From an uncultured Eubacteriales bacterium (GTDB lineage Bacteria; Bacillota; Clostridia; Oscillospirales; CAG-272): a DNA stretch of 29,346 nt. Location: contig CAJKPX010000025.1 of assembly GCA_905201895.1 (NCBI GenBank), positions 1-29,346 on the forward strand. Reading direction: 5' to 3'. Positions 8,799 to 16,626 of the stretch are shown piece by piece. The notes below the pieces were generated by a model that was not told the DNA's origin, made no database searches, and saw nothing but the letters and a program-made list of their open reading frames with translations. Made by a program: the position numbers and the translations under genes. Numbering within the stretch: position 1 is the stretch's first letter; each line of letters opens with the position of its first letter.

Positions 8799-9280
8799 AA
8801 TTTTCGGATTATTTCCACGCACCGGGGCTGCGCTTCTTGGCGTTTTTGTTCGGTGTGTTCGCAGGTCTGCCGGTGTTCATTCTGATGGGATGGCAATTCG
8901 GTGTTCTGGTCTGCGCGGTGGTCACGGTTTTGGCGTCGGTGATTTTACCGATCCGTCTGTATCGTGCCGAGCTGCCCTATAACCGTGTCAAGAGTACGAT
9001 CGCGGAGAATTTTTTGTTCGATCTGCGCGTGCGCTTCACGGTTCGCAACGGCACGGTGAGCGGTCATTTTCTCCTGACGCAGCGGAGCATGATCTTTCTT
9101 TCCTTTGAGAGGGGAGAGCATCGGCTGGAGCTCTCGCGCGACGATGTGAAATCGGTTGAGCTGGGTGAGAACATGACCATCAGCATTTTTCTCAACGATA
9201 AGCAGTTTGTTCGCGTGATCTCGGGTGAGTGTGAGGAGATTTACGACATCCTGCGCGACAACCAGTGGGCTGTCAAATAA
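8795..9280 (+). CDS. Small membrane protein with a PH/GRAM-like tail
   Basis: I do not recognise this 161-residue protein. It has two hydrophobic segments at about residues 10-28 and 33-50 (FLAFLFGVFAGLPVFILMGW, then VLVCAVVTVLASVILP). A soluble part of about 105 residues follows, predicted to be strand-rich, with alternating hydrophobic residues and a final amphipathic helix. That pattern resembles PH- or GRAM-like domains, but this is a fold guess. It overlaps the rdgB stop by 4 bases (ATGA) and is followed by yhbY, so it is translated with the housekeeping run. No catalytic motif is visible. Confidence 0.8.
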   Translation: MKFSDYFHAPGLRFLAFLFGVFAGLPVFILMGWQFGVLVCAVVTVLASVILPIRLYRAELPYNRVKSTIAENFLFDLRVRFTVRNGTVSGHFLLTQRSMIFLSFERGEHRLELSRDDVKSVELGENMTISIFLNDKQFVRVISGECEEIYDILRDNQWAVK

Positions 9281-9301
9281 ACAACAGAAAGGCAATTTGA
9301 T

Positions 9302-9598
9302 ATGATTACTTCCAAGCAGCGTGCCTATCTGCGCGCAATGGCAAACGAGCTGCCCGCGATCATGCAGATCGGAAAGGGTGGACTCACGGAGAATATGCTC
9401 AAAACCTTTTCGGATGCGCTTGAGGCGCGCGAGCTGATCAAGCTTCACGTGCTTGAGAACAGCGGATCGACCCCTAAGGAGGTGCTCAACGCGTTGGCAG
9501 AGGCACTTGGTGCCGAGGCGGTTGCGGCAACGGGAAGAAAGATCGTTCTTTACCGTGCATCCGAGAAAAATCCCACGATTGAGCTTCCTCGCGTATGA
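9302..9598 (+). CDS. yhbY: YhbY family CRM-domain RNA-binding protein
   Basis: YhbY proteins are single CRM-domain RNA binders associated with pre-50S ribosomal particles. The 98-residue protein opens MITSKQRAYLRAMANELPAI and has the signature GKGGL at about residues 25-29, followed by the ALEARELIKL and GRKIVLYR segments of the domain. Length matches the family (about 95-100). Its TGA overlaps the nadD ATG in an ATGA junction, a common Bacillota pairing, so the two are probably co-translated. Confidence 0.93.
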   Translation: MITSKQRAYLRAMANELPAIMQIGKGGLTENMLKTFSDALEARELIKLHVLENSGSTPKEVLNALAEALGAEAVAATGRKIVLYRASEKNPTIELPRV

Positions 9599-10197
9599 CG
9601 CGCATCGGGATTTACGGCGGCACCTTTTCGCCGCCCCACAACGGACATCTGCAGGCGGCAAAGGCATTTATGGAGCAGATGTGGCTGGATTTTCTCTACG
9701 TGATTCCTGCCGCAACACCGCCGCACAAGGCAATGGAATCGTCCGTTTCCGCCGAGCATCGGCTCGAGATGTGCCGCCGCGCGTTTGCCGATATCGAGGG
9801 CGTGTATGTGAGCGACCTTGAACTTCGCCGCGGAGGAATCAGCTACACGGTTGACACCCTGCGCGAGCTGTCTGGGGAGGACCGCCGACTGTTTCTGCTC
9901 TGCGGAACCGATATGATGCTCACGCTTGACCGTTGGCGCGCCACCGACGAGATCTTTCACCTGTGCTATCCCGTCTATATCCGCCGCGACAACGATCGTT
10001 CGCTCGACGGCGTGATCGTGGAAAAGATCGCACAGTATCAGCGTGATTACGGCAAGGTCGTGCGTCGCATTGTCACCGAGCCGATCGAGCTTTCGTCGAG
10101 CGAGGTGCGCCGTGCGATTGCGGCAGGGGAGCCGATCTCGCAGATGGTTCCCGAAACGGTTGAAAAATACATCAGAGACAATCATTTGTACGTTTGA
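9595..10197 (+). CDS. nadD: Nicotinate-nucleotide adenylyltransferase
   Basis: NadD joins ATP and nicotinate mononucleotide to make deamido-NAD in NAD synthesis. The 200-residue protein carries the nucleotidyltransferase motif GGTFSPPHNGH at residues 8-18, near the (H/T)xGH active site, and the C-terminal SSSEVRRAI segment corresponding to the ISSTxxR motif. GISYTVDTL and the LLCGTDMM stretch are also typical. It overlaps yhbY by 4 bases and leads into yqeK, a conserved nadD-yqeK pairing. Confidence 0.96.
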   Translation: MTRIGIYGGTFSPPHNGHLQAAKAFMEQMWLDFLYVIPAATPPHKAMESSVSAEHRLEMCRRAFADIEGVYVSDLELRRGGISYTVDTLRELSGEDRRLFLLCGTDMMLTLDRWRATDEIFHLCYPVYIRRDNDRSLDGVIVEKIAQYQRDYGKVVRRIVTEPIELSSSEVRRAIAAGEPISQMVPETVEKYIRDNHLYV

Positions 10198-10218
10198 AGA
10201 AAAAGGAGCGTGCACATA

Positions 10219-10860
10219 ATGATAGAGATTCAAGAGAGCATGCTTGCCGATCTGCGCGAGCGTGTGATGGGCTTGATGTCGCCCAAGCGTTTCCGTCACA
10301 CAGTGGCGGTTGAAGAAATGGCGGCGCGGCTTTGTGCACTGTTTTGCCCCGAGCAAACAAACGCGCTTCGTGCGGCGGCACTTCTGCATGACATCACAAA
10401 GGAGCTATCGGTCGAGGCACACGAGGAAATCTGTCGGCGCTACGGTCTGACCGTTACCGACGGTGACCGCCTTGCGCCCAAGACCCTCCACGCGCGTACC
10501 GCGGCGGCATTGATCGCCGACGAATATCCCGCGTTTGCCGATCCCACCGTGATTTTGGCGGTGCGTTGGCACACCACGGGGCATGCGGGGATGACGCTGA
10601 CCGAAAAGCTGGTTTATCTTGCCGATTATATCGACGAATCGCGCACCTTTCCCGCCTGCGTGCTTCTGCGCCGTTATTTCTGGGGGGCGAAGCCCGAACA
10701 ACTCACCCAAGGTGAGCGGGAGACGCTGCTGCGCGACACGCTTCTGTTATCCTATGATCTCACGGTTCGCGACCTGCTCGACGAGGGCAAGCCGATCGCG
10801 TCGGACACGGTTGAAGCGAGAAACGAGCTGCTGCTCGAGCGCAAAAGAGCAGAGGCTTGA
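10219..10860 (+). CDS. yqeK: YqeK family HD-domain hydrolase (Ap4A hydrolase)
   Basis: YqeK proteins are HD-domain metal-dependent hydrolases; characterised members split diadenosine tetraphosphate symmetrically into ADP. In this 213-residue protein the metal-ligand pattern is visible: H27 (RFRH), H57-D58 (LLHD), H91, H118 in RWHTTGH, and D136 (LADYID). I chose ATG 10219, ten bases after AAAGGAG (10202-10208), over an in-frame GTG at 10210 that would leave almost no spacing. Position directly after nadD supports the call. Confidence 0.92.
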   Translation: MIEIQESMLADLRERVMGLMSPKRFRHTVAVEEMAARLCALFCPEQTNALRAAALLHDITKELSVEAHEEICRRYGLTVTDGDRLAPKTLHARTAAALIADEYPAFADPTVILAVRWHTTGHAGMTLTEKLVYLADYIDESRTFPACVLLRRYFWGAKPEQLTQGERETLLRDTLLLSYDLTVRDLLDEGKPIASDTVEARNELLLERKRAEA

Positions 10861-10909
10861 GGCGAGGCCGATCCTACATAACGATTAATTTCGATAGGTA
10901 GGATGAAAA

Positions 10910-11899
10910 ATGAAAACTTATACACACCGCATATTGCTTTCTGTTCTTTGCGTTGCCTTGATGGCAACGGGATTACTGATCCGCTCGGCTCCGTGCGCCG
11001 TTGCGCAACGCGAAATCGGGGAGGCAATCAACGTTGATGCCAACTGCACAACCGACCGCATCACGCGCATCGTGGTGCTGGGGCGTGACCGCGCGGCAGG
11101 ACTCACCGACAGCATTCTGCTCGTCACAATCAACGAAACTGCACATCGTGCCACGGTTCTGCAAATTCCTCGAGATACCTACGTCTGCTACACCGACGGC
11201 AACTATCGCAAGCTCAACGGGGCGCTGAACGTGCTGGGCGAGCGGCAGATCAAGCGGCTTTTTTCCGAGTTGCTCGGCGTTCGGGTCCATTATTTTCTCA
11301 TTTTGGATCTTTCGGCGTTTGGTGCGGTGGTCGACGCAATCGGCGGTGTGGACGTCAATTCTCCGTGTGAGATGCATTATTCCGATCCTGATCAGGAGCT
11401 TTTGATTGATCTGCCCGCGGGTCCCGTTCATCTGAACGGCAAAATGGCAGAGCAGTTCGTGCGCTATCGCTCGGGCTACGTCAATGCCGATCTTGGTCGG
11501 CTCGATGCACAAAAGATTTTTTTGCGTGCATTTGCGCAAAAATGCGTCACGCTCACCCCCATGAGCGTTCTGCGTGTGCTCTCGGCAACGCTCACGAGAC
11601 TGCAAACTGACGTTGATCTGCCGAGTGCCCTTCGCATCGCATCGGTTCTCCGTGCGTGTGACCCAGAACAAACCCCGATGGTAACGCTTGCAGGGCAGGC
11701 GGTACGATCTCAGAGCGGAGCATGGTATTTTGCAGTCAATCGGGCAGGGGCAGAGCGTATGCGGACGGAATATCTGATGCCCACGGCGGACGATTCTACC
11801 GAAATCGACCCTCGGGCGCTTTTCGATCGCCCCGAAAATCCCACTTTTCACAAGGTTTATATCGCTCCCGAGGCAAGCCTGCCCCTGGACGACGCATAA
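10910..11899 (+). CDS. LytR-CpsA-Psr (LCP) family protein
   Basis: LCP proteins sit outside the membrane and transfer polyprenyl-linked glycopolymers such as teichoic acid or capsule to peptidoglycan. The 329-residue protein has one N-terminal membrane segment (about residues 8-24). The LCP core follows: VVLGRDRAAGLTDSILLVTI, with D67, then IPRDTYV with R88-D89, KLNGALN near 101, GGVDVN near 145, and the late AEQFVRYRS segment. These Arg/Asp residues form the pyrophosphate-binding site in characterised members. The 329-residue length is normal. The yqeK-LCP-rsfS order is common in Clostridia. The substrate polymer cannot be read from the sequence. Confidence 0.92.
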   Translation: MKTYTHRILLSVLCVALMATGLLIRSAPCAVAQREIGEAINVDANCTTDRITRIVVLGRDRAAGLTDSILLVTINETAHRATVLQIPRDTYVCYTDGNYRKLNGALNVLGERQIKRLFSELLGVRVHYFLILDLSAFGAVVDAIGGVDVNSPCEMHYSDPDQELLIDLPAGPVHLNGKMAEQFVRYRSGYVNADLGRLDAQKIFLRAFAQKCVTLTPMSVLRVLSATLTRLQTDVDLPSALRIASVLRACDPEQTPMVTLAGQAVRSQSGAWYFAVNRAGAERMRTEYLMPTADDSTEIDPRALFDRPENPTFHKVYIAPEASLPLDDA

Positions 11900-11920
11900 A
11901 TAAAGAAAGGACCCTATCGA

Positions 11921-12337
11921 ATGGAAGAAATGTTAAACGAACAATTGCCCTCGCTCGAGGGCGCGACTCCCGAGGAGCTCGCACACGCGATTTTTGACGT
12001 TCTGGACGCCAAAAAAGCACAGAACATCAAGGTTCTGCACGTCGAGGATCAAACCGTGATCACCGATTATTTCGTGATCTGCACGGGAAACTCGTCAACG
12101 CAGGTCAAGTCGCTTGGTGGCGAGGTGGAGTATAAGCTCGGGCTGCGCGGAGTAGACCCCGTTCACTTTGAAGGACGAGATAACAACGGCTGGATCGTGC
12201 TTGATTACAGCTCGGTTATCGTTCATATATTCAGCCGCGAAAACCGCGACTTCTACAAATTGGAAAAATTGTACGGCGATTCCCGTGAGGTTGTTTTCCA
12301 AGGGATCGACGACAGGATAGGAGAAGAAGAGTCATGA
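11921..12337 (+). CDS. rsfS: Ribosomal silencing factor RsfS
   Basis: RsfS binds ribosomal protein uL14 on the 50S subunit and blocks subunit joining, lowering translation in poor conditions. The 138-residue protein shows the conserved segments DVLDAKKAQNIKVLHVE, TDYFVICTGNSSTQVKSL, and the GWIVLDYSSVIVHIFS core near residues 89-104, ending in REFY-like RDFYKLEKLYG. Length is slightly above the usual 105-130 because of an N-terminal lead of about 15 residues. Its stop overlaps the leuS ATG in ATGA. Confidence 0.95.
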   Translation: MEEMLNEQLPSLEGATPEELAHAIFDVLDAKKAQNIKVLHVEDQTVITDYFVICTGNSSTQVKSLGGEVEYKLGLRGVDPVHFEGRDNNGWIVLDYSSVIVHIFSRENRDFYKLEKLYGDSREVVFQGIDDRIGEEES

Positions 12338-14736
12338 AATTCGATTTTAAGAGCATTGAGGAAAAATGGCAAAAGAGATGGGAGGAGCAGGGTGCCTTCC
12401 GAGCAGAGGATTTCTCGGACAAGCCCAAGTTTTACTCCCTTGTGGAATTTCCGTATCCCAGCGGACACGGCATGCACGTTGGACACATCAAGGCATATTC
12501 GGGTCTTGAGGTGGTCTCGCGCAAGAGAAGAATGCAGGGCTACAACGTGCTGTTCCCGATCGGCTTTGATGCCTACGGTCTGCCCACCGAGAACACCGCG
12601 ATCAAGGACAATCTGCACCCAAGAGTGGTAACCGACCGCAACATCGCAAAGTTTACATCCCAGCTCAAGCGCGTTGGCTTCTCCTTCGATTGGTCGCGCG
12701 TTGTCGACACCACCGAGGAGAGCTACTACCGTTGGACGCAGTGGATCTTCCTCAAGATGTTTGAGCAGGGCTTGGTGTTCCGCGACACCGCGCTCGTCAA
12801 CTATTGTCCGAGCTGCAAGGTTGTGCTTTCCAACGAGGATTCGCAGGGCGGTAAATGCGACATCTGCAAGAGCGATATCGTGCAGAAATCGAAAACCGTA
12901 TGGTATCTGCGCATCACCGAGTACGCCGATAAGCTGCTCGAGGGTCTGGATCGCGTGGATTACCTGCCCAACGTCAAGCAGCAGCAGGTCAACTGGATCG
13001 GCAAATCCACGGGCGCGTTCGTCAACTTCAAGCTCAAGGAAATTGACGGGTCGCTCCGCATTTACACCACCCGTCCCGACACGCTCTTTGGCGTAACCTT
13101 TATGGTCATTGCGCCCGAGCATCCGATCATCGAGGCAAACTGCGATCGCATTGCCAACATCGACGCGCTCGACGCTTACCGTGAGGAATGTGCGAAAAAG
13201 ACCGAGTTTGAGCGCACCCAGCTCGTCAAGGAAAAGACCGGTGTTTGCATCGACGGACTCACCGCCATCAATCCCGTGAGCGGCAAGGAGATCCCGATCT
13301 ATATTTCGGACTACGTGATGATGGGCTACGGAACGGGCGCGATTATGGCGGTTCCCGCGCACGATGAACGCGACTGGGCGTTTGCGAGAAAGTTTGGCAT
13401 TGATATCATCGAGGTCATCAAGGGCGGCGACATCGAAAAGGCTGCCTATGCAGGCGACGGTGAGATGGTCAACTCGGATTTCCTCAACGGATACACCAAC
13501 AAAAAGGATTCGATCGCACGTATGCTCGAGCACCTCGAGGCAGAGGGCGTTGGCGAGCGCGGTGTGCAGTATAAGATGAAGGATTGGGCGTTCAACCGAC
13601 AGAGATATTGGGGTGAGCCGATTCCGATCGTGCATTGCCCGCATTGCGGCATCGTTCCCGTACCCTACGAGGAGCTTCCGCTTCGACTGCCCGACGTGGA
13701 GAATTTTGAGCCGGGTGAGGGCGGCGAGAGCCCTCTGGCAAAGATTGATGCCTACGTCAACTGCAAGTGCCCCAAGTGCGGCAAGGATGCAAAGCGTGAA
13801 ACCGACACCATGCCGCAGTGGGCAGGCTCGTCGTGGTATTTCCTGCGCTACATTGATCCGAACAACAACGGTGCATTTGCCGATCCCGAAAAGCTTAAGT
13901 ATTGGATGCCCGTTGACTGGTACAACGGCGGCATGGAGCACGTCACGCGCCACATGATCTATTCACGCTTCTGGCACAAGTTCCTCTATGACCTTGGCGT
14001 TGTTCCTTGTGACGAGCCCTACGCAAAGCGTACCGCACAGGGGTTGATCCTCGGTCCCGACGGCGAGAAGATGTCCAAGTCGAAGGGCAACGTGGTTGAC
14101 CCCAACGATATGGTGGATCTCTACGGTGCCGACGTGCTGCGCACCTACGTGCTCTTCATGGGCGACTACGGAAGCGCCGCACCCTGGAACGAGAGCTCGA
14201 TGAAGGGCTGCAAGAGATTTTTGGAGCGTATTGTTGATCTTTATGATATCGCAAAGGGCGAGGGCGTGACGCCGAAGCTCGAGGTTGCGTTCCACAAGAC
14301 GGTGAAAAAAGTGTCGCTTGACATCGAGGAGCTCAAGTTCAACACGGCGATTGCGTCGATGATGGCTCTGCTCAACGAGATTTCCGAGGTTGGCACGCTC
14401 ACACGTGATGAGCTCAAGGTTCTGGTCCGCCTGCTCTGTCCCTTCGCGCCTCACCTTACGGAGGAGCTTTGGGAGATGCTCGGCGGAGAGGGGCTCTGCT
14501 CGCTCGCCGCTTGGCCCGAATGGGATGAAAACAAAACGGTTGACAGCACGGTTGAGGTAGCCGTTCAGATCAACGGCAAGGTGCGCGGAACGGTTGCTCT
14601 GCCGCTCAATTGCTCCAAGGACGAGGCGATTGCAATTGCAAAGGCAGACCCCAGGATTGCCGCAGCGATTGAGGGCAAAACGGTGGTCAAGGAGATCAGC
14701 GTTCCCAACAAGATCGTCAACATCGTTGTAAAATAA
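12334..14736 (+). CDS. leuS: Leucyl-tRNA synthetase
   Basis: LeuRS charges tRNA-Leu. The 800-residue class I synthetase shows the HIGH-type motif HVGH at residues 48-51 within YPSGHGMHVGH, and KMSKS at 579-583. The CP1 editing domain has TTRPDTLFGV and GTGAIMAVPAHDERD. Cysteine pairs appear in CPSCKVVL...CDICK and again in CPHCGIVPVP and CKCPKCGKD, likely zinc sites. The C-terminal segment ends KIVNIVVK, complete. It overlaps rsfS by 4 bases and has no T-box leader of its own, so expression follows the upstream run. It is the last forward gene before a gap of about 330 bases. Confidence 0.97.
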   Translation: MKFDFKSIEEKWQKRWEEQGAFRAEDFSDKPKFYSLVEFPYPSGHGMHVGHIKAYSGLEVVSRKRRMQGYNVLFPIGFDAYGLPTENTAIKDNLHPRVVTDRNIAKFTSQLKRVGFSFDWSRVVDTTEESYYRWTQWIFLKMFEQGLVFRDTALVNYCPSCKVVLSNEDSQGGKCDICKSDIVQKSKTVWYLRITEYADKLLEGLDRVDYLPNVKQQQVNWIGKSTGAFVNFKLKEIDGSLRIYTTRPDTLFGVTFMVIAPEHPIIEANCDRIANIDALDAYREECAKKTEFERTQLVKEKTGVCIDGLTAINPVSGKEIPIYISDYVMMGYGTGAIMAVPAHDERDWAFARKFGIDIIEVIKGGDIEKAAYAGDGEMVNSDFLNGYTNKKDSIARMLEHLEAEGVGERGVQYKMKDWAFNRQRYWGEPIPIVHCPHCGIVPVPYEELPLRLPDVENFEPGEGGESPLAKIDAYVNCKCPKCGKDAKRETDTMPQWAGSSWYFLRYIDPNNNGAFADPEKLKYWMPVDWYNGGMEHVTRHMIYSRFWHKFLYDLGVVPCDEPYAKRTAQGLILGPDGEKMSKSKGNVVDPNDMVDLYGADVLRTYVLFMGDYGSAAPWNESSMKGCKRFLERIVDLYDIAKGEGVTPKLEVAFHKTVKKVSLDIEELKFNTAIASMMALLNEISEVGTLTRDELKVLVRLLCPFAPHLTEELWEMLGGEGLCSLAAWPEWDENKTVDSTVEVAVQINGKVRGTVALPLNCSKDEAIAIAKADPRIAAAIEGKTVVKEISVPNKIVNIVVK

Positions 14737-14745
14737 GGTCCGACA

Positions 14746-14773
14746 GGGGAGGGAATTTTCGGATTCCTTCCCC
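14746..14773 (+). other. Hairpin after leuS
   Basis: Arms at 14746-14755 and 14764-14773 (GGGGAGGGAA / TTCCTTCCCC) pair over 10 bases with one G-U and an 8-base loop. Outer bases TCCGAC (14739-14744) and GTCGGA (14792-14797) could close a larger structure. It lies ten bases after the leuS stop, where a terminator is expected, but no T-tract follows, so termination is unproven. Confidence 0.4.
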
Positions 14774-14859
14774 GAAGATTGTTAGCGGAAGGTCGGATCA
14801 CAGGGTGGAAAAGGTTTCGGTCAAGACTTTTCAAAGGCTTGCGAGGTGGAGGGCGAGTA

Positions 14860-14975
14860 GCCCTCCTCGCCGTCTGCAGACGGCGAAAATCCATTTCGGC
14901 ATTTCTCTTTTGATAGCTTTTCTCTTTGTGCCTCTTTCTTGCAAAGAGAAAAGCGGCTAACGGTTTTACGCGGCG
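14860..14975 (+). repeat. Dispersed intergenic repeat, copy A
   Basis: This roughly 115-base element recurs, inverted, at the right edge of the window. It holds a 20-base perfect palindrome at 14867-14886 centred on CTGCAG, then a 13-bp stem with arms 14916-14928 (GCTTTTCTCTTTG) and 14942-14954 and a 13-base loop, then a conserved GCGGCTAA tail. The rest of the leuS-regulator gap (14737-15066) holds the hairpin above, a second imperfect hairpin at 14841-14870, and a possible promoter; no gene is supported there. Confidence 0.8.
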
Positions 14976-14987
14976 CGTCATGTTGTG

Positions 14988-15016
14988 TTGAATTTTCTTC
15001 ATGCAGACGATATGCC
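14988..15016 (+). promoter_or_regulatory. Possible weak promoter of the orphan regulator
   Basis: TTGAAT at 14988-14993 and TATGCC at 15011-15016 are separated by 17 bases, a loose sigma-A-type match placed 50 bases before the regulator start. Both hexamers deviate from consensus, so this is tentative. Confidence 0.25.
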
Positions 15017-15066
15017 CGTGAATTGCATGATTTCCGCATACGGCTACACGGGGAAGGGGGAGACCA

Positions 15067-15690
15067 TTGAATTATCAGATTGCGATATACTCGAGCGACG
15101 AGGTTTTCTCTCGCATGATCGAGTTGGAGTTCTTGCTGCTCGGAAAATCGGTTTTGAGAGCTCCCTCGGCTCCCGAGGAGGTGTTCGCCGACGTTGTGAT
15201 CCTTGATCTTGACACCGCCGCAGCTCCGCCCCCCGAGTGCTACCGACGCATGATCGGCTTTACGCGCACCCCCGCACTTTCTGCCGACGATGCACGCCGT
15301 CAATGCTCGATGATCCTGCACCGCCCCTTTGAGATCCGTTTGTTGCGCCAAGAGGTGCTTGAAGATGCTTCGCTTGGCACAGATTCTCCTATGCATGCAT
15401 CTGTTGACACGCGCGTGCATACGCATCATGTTACGCTCAATCGGGAGAAGGGAAGCGCTATGGTCGATGGAATGACCTTGCGATTGAGTCGGCGCGAATA
15501 TCAGGTGCTCGAGCTTCTGCTCACCGAGCGTGGGGAGCCTGTTTCCCGCGAGCGGATATCCGAGCAGATCGGAGAATCGGGTGCGAACAAGGTCGACGTT
15601 TACGTCTGCTACCTGCGCCGCAAATTTGAGGCGGCGGTTGGAGCACCCTTGATCTCAACCGTGAGAGGGAAGGGTTATTGTATCAAATAA
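15067..15690 (+). CDS. Orphan OmpR-type regulator with degenerate receiver
   Basis: The 207-residue protein has an N-terminal receiver-like domain (about 1-98) and a C-terminal OmpR/PhoB winged helix (about 122-206) with LRLSRREYQVLELLL, KVDVYVCYLRRKF and STVRGKGYCIK. The likely phosphoacceptor D47 in VVILDLD remains. The acidic metal pair is Ser-Ser in IAIYSSDE, and the usual Lys of KPF is Arg (R86-P87-F88). Phosphorelay control is therefore doubtful; it is more likely a phosphorylation-independent DNA-binding regulator. No histidine kinase is adjacent. The start is TTG with a G-rich Shine-Dalgarno just upstream. Its TAA is built into the following terminator stem. Confidence 0.85.
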   Translation: MNYQIAIYSSDEVFSRMIELEFLLLGKSVLRAPSAPEEVFADVVILDLDTAAAPPPECYRRMIGFTRTPALSADDARRQCSMILHRPFEIRLLRQEVLEDASLGTDSPMHASVDTRVHTHHVTLNREKGSAMVDGMTLRLSRREYQVLELLLTERGEPVSRERISEQIGESGANKVDVYVCYLRRKFEAAVGAPLISTVRGKGYCIK

Positions 15691-15728
15691 AAAGAAAGCC
15701 ATCGGACAAGCCGATGGCTTTCTTTTTA
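15688..15728. terminator. Bidirectional terminator between convergent genes
   Basis: An 18-bp perfect inverted repeat (15688-15705 and 15711-15728, core AAGCCATCGG/CCGATGGCTT, loop ACAAG) is flanked by A-runs on the left and T-runs on the right, so it works in both directions. It separates the forward regulator from the reverse lipoprotein gene. The regulator's TAA is the first three bases of the stem. Confidence 0.92.
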
Positions 15729-15744
15729 TTTGTGCTACGTGGGA

Positions 15745-16497
15745 TTAGCCCATCATATCACTCATATCGAGGTAATCGTCTGCATCGGCAGGAGCCTCCA
15801 CGGTGGGAGCGGTGCCGAGGTTCTTGAACTCGTAGACCATGGTTGCTTCAAGAGCACCCTCGTCTTCATCGGGAGAGATCAGCTTCATGTCGATTTCCAT
15901 CTTAGTAAGCTTGCTGTCCTTGTCAAATACAAAGGTTACGTCAAACTTATCAACCGTAATGCCGTCCTCATCACCGATCAGAGAGCCGAGCATGCCTTCG
16001 ACAAGGTACTCCAGCGCGGTTTCCTTATCCATCGAAACGGTGAACTTGGTGTTGTCGCCGTCCTTCTCCAGCTTGATCTCCTTGAGTGCTTCCTCAGTGA
16101 ATTCGGGGAGCGAAACGTCGCCCACGCCGTACTCATTTGCAAAGTCTTCAGCGCTGACTTCCATCTTCATCTTGCCGCCGAGTTCGCCCATGTCCATATA
16201 CATGATGCCGTCAACGTAGAGGATCGTGTTGTCCATGGACTCGCCATCCATCTCCATCGTGGTGGTTGCCAAGATGTTGGAGCCGTTCACCTTCATGTCC
16301 ATCGTGAGGGTTTCTTCCATGGTTTCGTCAGCCATCACCATCTTCATGTCGATGGTAACCTTTGCTTCAAAGCCGTTTGCTTCCTCAAGCGTGGTGTTTG
16401 CTTCGGAATAGAGCGAATAAGCGGTGTCTTTTTTGCAGGATGCAAAGGTAAAGAGGCAGGCAAGTGCCAGAACCAGGATCAAAATGCGTTTTTTCAT
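15745..16497 (-). CDS. Met/Asp-rich lipoprotein
   Basis: This 250-residue protein has a lipoprotein signal: MKKRILILVL lead, hydrophobic core and lipobox FASC with the lipidated C21. The mature part is predicted to be rich in beta strands, with repeated TMDMKVNG- and KMEVSAEDF-like strands, and many Met, Asp and Glu. It resembles the broad LolA/LppX-like group of extracytoplasmic lipoproteins (DUF6612-type proteins of Bacillota), which have a half-barrel fold; that is a similarity of style, not a firm match. Function is unknown. It is monocistronic, with its own strong promoter, an AAAGGAA Shine-Dalgarno and a bidirectional terminator. Confidence 0.85.
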   Translation of the reverse strand: MKKRILILVLALACLFTFASCKKDTAYSLYSEANTTLEEANGFEAKVTIDMKMVMADETMEETLTMDMKVNGSNILATTTMEMDGESMDNTILYVDGIMYMDMGELGGKMKMEVSAEDFANEYGVGDVSLPEFTEEALKEIKLEKDGDNTKFTVSMDKETALEYLVEGMLGSLIGDEDGITVDKFDVTFVFDKDSKLTKMEIDMKLISPDEDEGALEATMVYEFKNLGTAPTVEAPADADDYLDMSDMMG

Positions 16498-16545
16498 AGT
16501 GCGTTCCTTTCTTTGCCCCGAATATAGTTTTGGTGGGGTATTACC

Positions 16546-16574
16546 ATTCTAGCACAAAAAAGACGAAATGTCAA
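16546..16574 (-). promoter_or_regulatory. Strong sigma-A promoter of the lipoprotein gene
   Basis: On the reverse strand TTGACA (16574-16569) and TAGAAT (16551-16546) are separated by exactly 17 bases, with a T-rich spacer. The -35 box is perfect and the -10 box matches 5 of 6. The lipoprotein start lies about 48 bases downstream. Confidence 0.85.
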
Positions 16575-16626
16575 TTGGGTTTGCATTTTTTTTGAAAAAA
16601 GTTTTTTGATCGGCGAAGGTAATCGC

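Noticed and set aside
12200..12340. T-box riboswitch for leuS
   Set aside because: leuS overlaps rsfS by 4 bases, so no leader exists.
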